Positions 1-5,127 of a DNA stretch of 5,127 nt are shown piece after piece. Below the pieces are notes generated by a model. That model was not told the origin of the DNA, did not search any database, and worked only from the letters and a program-made list of their open reading frames with translations. Made by a program: the position numbers and the translations under genes. This DNA is from Herpetosiphonaceae bacterium (lineage in GTDB: Bacteria > Chloroflexota > Chloroflexia > Chloroflexales > Kallotenuaceae), in assembly GCA_030147335.1 (NCBI GenBank), contig JASKZZ010000266.1, positions 1 to 5,127 on the forward strand. Direction: 5' to 3'. Within the stretch, counting starts at the first letter, position 1. Each line of letters begins with the position of its first letter.

Positions 1-2220
1 GTACGCGATCGGATAATCCGATGGCAACAGGACGGCCCAGAACGGCAGCTGGCCCTCATCGACCAAGATGATTTGGCAGGCGCCGTCGCCCTTGTTTCGA
101 CCGGCCAGAGTCAACAGCGGTTCGATGCAGCTTTGGAACAACTAAGGCTGCTTAACAGTGAAATCACGCGGATTGAAGCAGGTGTCACGGCGCGCATCAA
201 TACGGTGCGACGCTTTGAAACGGCAGTTGCGATCAGTCTTGGTGGCCTTGGGATCATGTTAGGAGCGTATCTTGTGCGCGTCTTCCAGCGCAATGCGCGC
301 CTGACAGCAGCGATTGCGCATGAGCGGGAACGCGCCGAACATGCCGTTATTGACGCTCACAATGCGAACGAGCGTCTTCACCGTGAGCAACAGCGCTTGC
401 AAGTCGTCTTCGATCAGTCTCCTGAAGGACTCCTCCTGCTGCAAGAAGATAGTGCGACGATTGTGCTGGCCAATCAGGCAGCTCGTACCCTGCTGGACGA
501 TCCACTCTTGCCCGACTTGGCGTTACCCGCCAGCTTGCTAGCGCGCTGTTTCCAGCCCAACGGTGAACCCTGCACAGCTGATCAGACACCATGGATACGA
601 GCGCAGCGTGGTGAAGCAGCGATCGGTATGGAATTGCTGGTTGATCGCCAGGATGGACAACGCGTACCCTTGTTGTTCAACTGCGTGCCCCTGCTTGACC
701 CATCCAACGAAGTGCGCGGCATCGTTGCCGTTTTCCAAGATTTGACACGTTTTCGCGAGGTGGAGCGACTGAAATCTGACTTCGTGGCGCTTGTTTCGCA
801 CGAGCTGCGAACGCCGCTTACGGCAATCCAGGGTTGTACACAAACGTTGCTGTATGGAACGGCGCCGTCTGATCCAGCCCGAACACAAGAGTTTCTCGAA
901 ATTATTGACACTCAAAGCGCGCGACTGCATGAGTTAATCGACAACCTGCTTGATCTATCGCAGATCGAGGCCGGTAGCTTACGGTTGCGAACAGGCCCAA
1001 TGCAACCTGCACGCCTGGTGCGGAGCATTGTGCGACAAGCGGGCGAGCGAATGCCTGGCCTGATTATCCAGGCTGATGTGCCGCAGCCGCTGCCGACTAT
1101 TAGTGCGGATTCAGATCGGATCGAGCAGGTGTTGTTCAATCTGCTGGACAATGCCCGAAAGTTCGCCCCGCCTGGTAGTGTGATTACCGTACGGGTCGTT
1201 CCTGAGCCGGACATGATTGTATTTAGCGTTCGTGATCAAGGACCTGGGGTTATATCCAGCGACCGTGAGCGTGTCTTCGAGCGATTCTTTCAAAGCTCAC
1301 CACCACCAGATGGCGTTGCTCGTGGAACAGGGCTGGGCCTAGCTGTGTGTAAATCATTGGTGGAGGCTCATGGTGGACGCATTTGGGTTGATGAACATAT
1401 CATCAATGGTACCCAAATCAACTTTACGCTGCCGCTGTCTTCACCTTCGACCCCGATTCAGGATGACGCACCGCTTGACCCTGCCGTACGACCTGCATAC
1501 GAATCAGCTCATGTGCTGATCGTGGACGACGAGCCGGCTGTTCGCCAGATGTTGCAGGGCAGCTTACGCAATGCCGGGTATGTTGTTCATGCAGTAGCCG
1601 AGGGTCAGGCTGCCCTTGAGTATATCGCAAGTGAGCACCCGGACCTTGTTGTGCTTGATGTCATGTTGCCTGGACAGGATGGCTTTCACATCTTGCAGCA
1701 AATCCGAGATTGGTCCGATGTTCTCGTGTTGATGTTGACCGCATCGCCCGAGCCAAACAACGTGGTTCGCGGTCTTCAAATTGGGGCGGACGATTATGTG
1801 ACCAAGCCGTTCAGGATGGATGAGTTTTTAGCACGAGTCGCGGCCCTTTTGAGGCGACGCAACGACCCGCTGATGCCAGAAACGACGCCAATCTTTTGCA
1901 CAGATCGCCTTCAAGTCGATTTCGCGAAGCGAGCGGTACGGGTTGATGGACAGCCTGTGGAATTAACCCCGATCGAGTTTCGCCTGCTTGCAGTGCTGGC
2001 GCAACACGCAGGGCAGGTATTGACGCATACCCAGCTGTTGCAACAGGTGTGGGGACCGGAGTATGCAGGCGAAAACCAATATCTATGGGTCCATATTGGA
2101 CGGCTACGCCACAAGATCGAACAAGATTCGAAATCGCCACAAGTGATCTTGACGGAGCGCGGCGTCGGCTACCGGCTGGCAGTCGAAACGTCGCGTAGTG
2201 CTGTACAAGGAGAGCGCTGA
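1..2220 (+). CDS. Membrane-anchored hybrid histidine kinase fused to an OmpR/KdpE-type DNA-binding response regulator (5' partial)
   Basis: Single-chain two-component regulator. Residues are numbered from base 1; 739 are visible. Residues 1-70 resemble the C-terminal half of a CHASE3 sensor. A hydrophobic helix follows at about 74-94, then a charged coiled-coil linker (95-131) and a PAS domain (about 132-249). HisKA has the H-box SHELRTPL with phospho-accepting His267. The ATPase domain shows the N-box NLLDNARKF (Asn384), G1 DQGPG (from Asp412) and G2 GTGLGL (442-447). After a Pro-rich linker, the receiver (about 504-617) keeps the acidic pair Asp509/Asp510, phospho-acceptor Asp553, Thr580 and Lys602. 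A complete winged helix (about 632-727) has its recognition helix near 691-706 and is closest in wording to KdpE. The frame is open through base 1 with no ATG or GTG start before the TM, so the gene begins upstream. A TTG at 73 would cut the sensor and is unlikely to be the start. No HPt domain is present, so direct His-to-Asp transfer is inferred. Target promoters are unknown. Confidence 0.93.
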   Translation, partial: VRDRIIRWQQDGPERQLALIDQDDLAGAVALVSTGQSQQRFDAALEQLRLLNSEITRIEAGVTARINTVRRFETAVAISLGGLGIMLGAYLVRVFQRNARLTAAIAHERERAEHAVIDAHNANERLHREQQRLQVVFDQSPEGLLLLQEDSATIVLANQAARTLLDDPLLPDLALPASLLARCFQPNGEPCTADQTPWIRAQRGEAAIGMELLVDRQDGQRVPLLFNCVPLLDPSNEVRGIVAVFQDLTRFREVERLKSDFVALVSHELRTPLTAIQGCTQTLLYGTAPSDPARTQEFLEIIDTQSARLHELIDNLLDLSQIEAGSLRLRTGPMQPARLVRSIVRQAGERMPGLIIQADVPQPLPTISADSDRIEQVLFNLLDNARKFAPPGSVITVRVVPEPDMIVFSVRDQGPGVISSDRERVFERFFQSSPPPDGVARGTGLGLAVCKSLVEAHGGRIWVDEHIINGTQINFTLPLSSPSTPIQDDAPLDPAVRPAYESAHVLIVDDEPAVRQMLQGSLRNAGYVVHAVAEGQAALEYIASEHPDLVVLDVMLPGQDGFHILQQIRDWSDVLVLMLTASPEPNNVVRGLQIGADDYVTKPFRMDEFLARVAALLRRRNDPLMPETTPIFCTDRLQVDFAKRAVRVDGQPVELTPIEFRLLAVLAQHAGQVLTHTQLLQQVWGPEYAGENQYLWVHIGRLRHKIEQDSKSPQVILTERGVGYRLAVETSRSAVQGER
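2207..2214 (+). promoter_or_regulatory. Strong ribosome binding site for the lipoprotein gene, inside the end of the regulator gene
   Basis: AAGGAGAG lies 5 nt before the ATG at 2220, a near-ideal Shine-Dalgarno. It sits in the last codons of the regulator, whose TGA (2218-2220) shares its A with the ATG. This fixes the lipoprotein start and implies translational coupling. Confidence 0.8.
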
Positions 2221-2690
2221 TGCGACAGCTTATTGGCATTGCGCTGCTGCTTGGAGTCCTTTCAAGTTGTACTACAGTCACACCGCGAAATGAGATAGCA
2301 GAATTTCCGGCTTCGTCACCGGTGAGTACGCCAACGCCGCTTTCAACGCCAACCATGCCGCCTACCACAGTTCCCGGTACGGGCGCGGACATGCGAGAAG
2401 TGAATGCCGTAGTGACGCAGTTTGTTGAGGCTGTGGTGCGCAACGACGAGATAGTGGCGCTCCTGATGTTGAGTCCAAGCGCTCAAAAGGTGGTGTCGGC
2501 AAGCAATCTCAACGTGTTCCTGGGCCGGACAGAGCGACCCGGACAGATCAAGGTTCGATCCGTTCGGCTGGAGAACGATCTCGCAACAGCGGACTGCACC
2601 ATCCAATACGCAGCAGGGGAAAGCGTGGTTCAGCTGCGCCTGGTACGGCTGGACGGACAATGGCGCATTGACGGGCGAGTCGGTGATTAA
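2220..2690 (+). CDS. Small lipoprotein with an NTF2/DUF4878-like domain
   Basis: This 156-residue secreted lipoprotein has no recognised family name. Residues 1-16 form a short signal peptide (Arg2, then a hydrophobic core) ending in the lipobox LSSC, so Cys17 should be lipidated and the protein anchored on the outer face of a membrane. Residues about 30-55 are a Ser/Thr/Pro linker that would hold the folded part off the surface. Residues 57-156 have the pattern of NTF2-like or DUF4878 domains: an N-terminal helix with F..A...ND, a middle LSPSA segment, then beta strands ending in LDGQWRIDG. No catalytic residues are evident, so a binding or sensing role is more likely than an enzyme (inference). 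The ATG overlaps the regulator's stop by one base and has a strong ribosome binding site, which suggests stoichiometric synthesis with the kinase. The function could equally belong to the exporter downstream. The reading frame and lipobox are secure; the fold is a pattern-level call. Confidence 0.85.
   Translation: MRQLIGIALLLGVLSSCTTVTPRNEIAEFPASSPVSTPTPLSTPTMPPTTVPGTGADMREVNAVVTQFVEAVVRNDEIVALLMLSPSAQKVVSASNLNVFLGRTERPGQIKVRSVRLENDLATADCTIQYAAGESVVQLRLVRLDGQWRIDGRVGD
2325..2366 (+). repeat. Short imperfect repeat coding the Pro/Thr linker of the lipoprotein
   Basis: ACGCCAAC occurs at 2328-2335 and 2346-2353. It encodes STPTPL followed by STPTMP (lipoprotein residues 36-47). This is a low-complexity tether typical of surface lipoproteins and a place where length may vary between strains. 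Confidence 0.5.
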
Positions 2691-2751
2691 TGCAGCAGAG
2701 TGGTTGCGGTGTACGGAAAAGTAAAATCAATGAAGGGATCAACCAATCGTT
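2691..2751 (+). other. 61-nt gap between the lipoprotein and the ABC ATPase genes
   Basis: This is the only gap of any size in the window. It holds no hairpin followed by a T-run, so no intrinsic terminator is seen. A TAAAAT at 2722-2727 resembles a -10 box but has no convincing -35 at about 17 nt, so a separate promoter cannot be claimed. Read-through from the regulator and lipoprotein genes is plausible. Confidence 0.5.
2732..2738 (+). promoter_or_regulatory. Probable ribosome binding site for the ABC ATPase gene
   Basis: GAAGGGA lies 13 nt before the ATG at 2752, a somewhat long spacing. It is the only purine-rich match near that start. An ATG at 2730 is in another frame and leads to no ABC sequence. 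Confidence 0.5.
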
Positions 2752-3771
2752 ATGCACGCATCTACAGAACCGGCACGTGCGGGAGAGCGGCTTGTTATAG
2801 ATGCCAATGGGCTGCACAAGCATTTTGGAGGTCCTCCGGTATTGGCTGATCTTTCGCTGCAGGTACGGGCGGGTGAAATTTTCGGATTGATCGGTCCAAG
2901 TGGCTCAGGTAAAACCACTACGATTCATCTGTTTTGTGGCCATCTTCGGCCAAGTGGTGGAATGGTTACAGTGTTTGGAGAACAGCCGAGTGCGTTTACA
3001 ACCGCAACACGACGAAAGCTCGGCTATTTACCACAACAGTTTATTTTGTATCCAGACCTTACGGTTATGCAAAATGTGGCCTTTGCCGCCGGATTATATG
3101 GACTTGCTGAGTGGCACAGCCGCGACATAATCCGTTCCGTGCTTGAGCTGGTGGAACTATGGCCGGCACGCGCACGTACGGCTCGCGCCATCTCCGGTGG
3201 CATGCAACGTCGTTTGGCGCTAGCCGCGGCGCTGGTTCATTCTCCTGAGTTGCTTTTTGCCGACGAGCCTACCGCCAACCTTGATCCAATTCTTCGGGCG
3301 AAATTATGGACGCATTTTCGCGCCATGTGTACGGATGGACGAACGCTGCTGGTAACCACGCAGTACATTGATGAGGCCGAGTATTGTGATCGCGTGGGCC
3401 TGATGTTCGATGGCTCGCTTATCGCCGAAGGAAAACCCGACGGCCTCCGGCGACAAGCGTTTGGCGGCGATTTGGTTAATGTGCTACTGGCCGAAACGCC
3501 GTCACCACAGGTTATTTCCATCCTGAACGAGAGCGAACTTGTGCAAGTTGTTGAGGTCATTCACACGCACGCGCTACGGATAACTGTTGAACGAGCCGAC
3601 GAATCGATTCCGCAGCTGCTTAGTACATTCGCAGCTACTGGCGCAACGGTTCGATCCGTTGCACAACACCGGTCAACATTTGATGAAGTATTTATCCGGC
3701 TGATCGAGCAGCACAGCGGTGAAAGACCACCGGTCGGCAAGCTACAAACGAGCGCGGCTGGGGGTATATAG
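2752..3771 (+). CDS. ABC-2 type exporter ATP-binding protein (DrrA/CcmA-like)
   Basis: Cytoplasmic ATPase of 339 residues that would power the membrane protein encoded next. Visible motifs are an aromatic A-loop position at Phe25, Walker A GPSGSGKT (48-55), a Q-loop in LPQQ (Gln95), the signature ISGGMQ (147-152), Walker B LLFADE with catalytic Glu172, and the D-loop NLD (176-178). The switch position, usually His, is Gln204 in TTQYIDEAE; Gln here is also seen in DrrA-type proteins. Residues from about 225 form the C-terminal extension common in ABC-2 exporter ATPases, including the typical STFDEVFIRL segment. The length is normal for this class (about 300-340). The ATG at 2752 is preferred because the ABC homology starts near residue 15 and no better in-frame start exists. 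The gene is separated from the permease by only 4 nt, so the two form a transcription unit. Substrate not predictable; drug, lipid or peptide export are all possible. Confidence 0.95.
   Translation: MHASTEPARAGERLVIDANGLHKHFGGPPVLADLSLQVRAGEIFGLIGPSGSGKTTTIHLFCGHLRPSGGMVTVFGEQPSAFTTATRRKLGYLPQQFILYPDLTVMQNVAFAAGLYGLAEWHSRDIIRSVLELVELWPARARTARAISGGMQRRLALAAALVHSPELLFADEPTANLDPILRAKLWTHFRAMCTDGRTLLVTTQYIDEAEYCDRVGLMFDGSLIAEGKPDGLRRQAFGGDLVNVLLAETPSPQVISILNESELVQVVEVIHTHALRITVERADESIPQLLSTFAATGATVRSVAQHRSTFDEVFIRLIEQHSGERPPVGKLQTSAAGGI
3643..3662. repeat. 7-bp inverted repeat inside the ABC ATPase gene
   Basis: GCAACGG and CCGTTGC form perfect 7-bp arms around a 6-nt centre (TTCGAT). It lies in the coding part of the ATPase C-terminal extension. 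It has no T-run, so it is not a terminator, and it may be chance. Confidence 0.35.
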
Positions 3772-3775
3772 GTTC

Positions 3776-5127
3776 ATGTCAGCTCTTACACATATTCTGA
3801 CGGTCACGATCAAGGAGCTGCGCGAGCTGTTGCATCGCCCAATGCTAGTGCTGACCCTCATTCTGGGTCCACTGCTCATTCTTATTGTGTTTGGGATTGG
3901 CTCCGACGCTAATCCTCAGCCGCCGCAGGCAATTGTTGTCATACCCGTAGGGCAGGAGCGTCCACGGCTGCTGCAAACGTATCAACGCCAGTTCGAGGAA
4001 TCGTTGGCGATCACTGAGTATACCGACGATGAGGCGTATGCACGGGCCGAACTTCGTCGCAACGCCGTTGATGCCGTTGTTATCCTGCCACCGTCCCCTT
4101 TTGAAACAATCGCGGGCGGTCAACCGGCAACCATCCGGGTGTTGTATAACGAAATCGATCCGTTGTGGCGTGGGCTTGTCCCACGGTTTGTGCGAGCCTT
4201 AGCCGGTGATATTAACCGTGAGTTGTTTCTGCAAAGCGCTGGCGAACAACGTGGAGCACTTGCCAGCGCTTCCGAAGATCTGGCGGGGGTTGTATCGATC
4301 CTTGACCAGGCAATTGCAGCGGTGGAACGTGAAGATTGGCGAACCGCACAACGCGAGGTCCGTGAAGCGCTGGTGCTGGTTAACGACTTGTCAGAATTGC
4401 TTGGCCCACTGGGATCGGAAGTTGAGCCGTTGCGTGCCCAGGTTGAGCGCGGACGACTGCGGCTCCAACAAGCCGATGTAGTACTTACGTCTATTCAGCA
4501 AGCCGCTGCAACACCGACGACGGAGTCGGTAGAAATAGAGCTTGGCCTGGTGCAAACCCGCCGCAGTCTGCAAGGGCTGCGGGATGCAATTGCTGCCTAC
4601 ACATCTCTGCCGCCCGAAGTCGTGATTGCGCCGCTAGCGGTTGAGACCGAGCTTGTAGCCCGATTGGAACCCGACTTTATTACGTTTTTTGCACCCGCGA
4701 TTCTGGCGCTGTTGCTCCAACACGTCGCCGTCAGCCTGGGCGCATTGGCGCTCGTGCGTGAGCGGCTTGCCGGAACATTTGACCTTTATGTTGTGGCGCC
4801 GATCTCGAATGTGCGCTTGCTGCTTGGAAAATACGTAGCGTATGTCGGTTTTACGCTGGCGATCGCGCTGATCCTGCTGCTAGCCTTGCTTGGCGGACTT
4901 GGCGTTCCACTTTTTGGAAGCGTTTGGCGACTGGCGCTGTCAATGATTTTGCTTGCAATTTCATCAGTTGGACTGGGCTTTACACTTTCGTTGTGCGCCT
5001 CATCCGAACGACAAGCCGTGCAGTTTTCGATGCTGTCGTTACTTGGTATTGTGTTTTTTAGTGGGTTCGCATTGCCGCTTAGTGCGCTGCGTCAGCCTGC
5101 TCTTACCATATCGTATGCTATGCCGGC
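3776..5127 (+). CDS. ABC-2 type exporter permease with a large extracytoplasmic helical domain (3' partial)
   Basis: Membrane subunit partnering the upstream ATPase. Starting at ATG 3776, the frame stays open to the window end (450 full codons), so the stop and C-terminus are missing. Residues 5-22 are an amphipathic start containing KELRELLHRP, the conserved cytoplasmic entry of ABC-2 permeases. TM1 is about 23-42. Residues 43-300 are outside the membrane: an alpha/beta part to about 140, then a long helix-rich stretch (about 149-275) full of Leu, Gln, Glu and Arg, suggesting a coiled-coil hairpin. The EPDF motif (298-301) leads into TM2 (about 301-326), followed by the family hallmark VRERLAGTFDLYVVAPIS (327-344) and LLLGKY, TM3 (about 353-377), TM4 (about 383-406), and TM5 with the FFSGFALPL motif (427-435). 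Typically one more TM and about 40 residues would follow. The ribosome binding site is weak (AGG at 3770-3772, close to the start), so coupling with ATPase translation is likely. A second permease may lie downstream. Confidence 0.93.
   Translation, partial: MSALTHILTVTIKELRELLHRPMLVLTLILGPLLILIVFGIGSDANPQPPQAIVVIPVGQERPRLLQTYQRQFEESLAITEYTDDEAYARAELRRNAVDAVVILPPSPFETIAGGQPATIRVLYNEIDPLWRGLVPRFVRALAGDINRELFLQSAGEQRGALASASEDLAGVVSILDQAIAAVEREDWRTAQREVREALVLVNDLSELLGPLGSEVEPLRAQVERGRLRLQQADVVLTSIQQAAATPTTESVEIELGLVQTRRSLQGLRDAIAAYTSLPPEVVIAPLAVETELVARLEPDFITFFAPAILALLLQHVAVSLGALALVRERLAGTFDLYVVAPISNVRLLLGKYVAYVGFTLAIALILLLALLGGLGVPLFGSVWRLALSMILLAISSVGLGFTLSLCASSERQAVQFSMLSLLGIVFFSGFALPLSALRQPALTISYAMP

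Noticed and set aside
73..75. TTG as the start of the regulator gene
   Set aside because: The frame is open through base 1 and residues 1-24 continue the CHASE3-like pattern. Starting here would leave half a sensor domain and no first transmembrane helix.
538..930. 130-codon open frame on the - strand
   Set aside because: It is opposite the PAS and HisKA coding region, whose + strand frame is clearly real.
1441..1513. Frameshift or lost stop joining separate kinase and regulator genes
   Set aside because: The frame is continuous through a plausible Pro/Asp-rich linker, with no in-frame ATG or ribosome binding site for a separate regulator. A natural fusion is the simpler reading.
1811..2443. 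210-codon open frame on the - strand
   Set aside because: It lies opposite the receiver and winged-helix coding sequence and the lipoprotein start, is low-complexity in places, and has no recognisable domain. It is a shadow frame.
2704..2727. Possible promoter (TTGCGG and TAAAAT) before the ABC ATPase
   Set aside because: The spacing is only 12 nt and the -35 match is poor, so it is not supportable.
3845..4123. 92-codon open frame on the - strand opposite the permease
   Set aside because: It has no domain or ribosome binding site and overlaps a well-supported gene.
4206..4481. 91-codon + strand frame near the end of the window
   Set aside because: It is out of frame inside the permease gene (3776 onward), which shows clear ABC-2 motifs on both sides.

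Overview
The window reads as bacterial chromosomal DNA with one strand in use. Four protein genes lie head to tail on the + strand and fill almost all 5127 bases. Base composition looks moderately GC-rich (mid-50s percent by eye, not computed). Long fused signalling proteins, a Pro/Thr-rich lipoprotein linker and a KdpE-like output domain would fit Chloroflexota (Chloroflexia). That assignment is a guess from style, not from a marker gene.

Layout: (1) 1-2220 is the 3' part of a large membrane-anchored regulator. The visible order is the end of a CHASE3-like extracytoplasmic sensor, a transmembrane helix, a coiled-coil linker, PAS, HisKA, HATPase, REC and an OmpR/KdpE-type winged helix, so sensor kinase and DNA-binding response regulator are one chain. 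Its N-terminus lies before base 1. (2) 2220-2690 is a small lipoprotein with an NTF2/DUF4878-like domain, whose start codon overlaps the regulator's stop (TGATG). (3) After 61 nt, 2752-3771 encodes the ATPase of an ABC-2 type exporter of the DrrA/CcmA kind. (4) Four nt later, 3776 to the window end encodes the matching ABC-2 permease, which has a long, mostly helical extracytoplasmic domain. It has no stop in the window and its last helix is missing.

How they may work together (inference): the regulator senses an envelope signal, passes phosphate from its own histidine to its own receiver, and controls transcription with a DNA-binding domain still tied to the membrane. The lipoprotein, translated in near 1:1 coupling with it, is a candidate extracytoplasmic partner. 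The exporter downstream is the likely output or co-regulated cargo, as in many antibiotic or envelope-stress sensing modules. No substrate can be read from the sequence. No RNA genes, mobile elements, CRISPR arrays or clear terminators were seen, and no gene-free stretch exceeds 61 nt.
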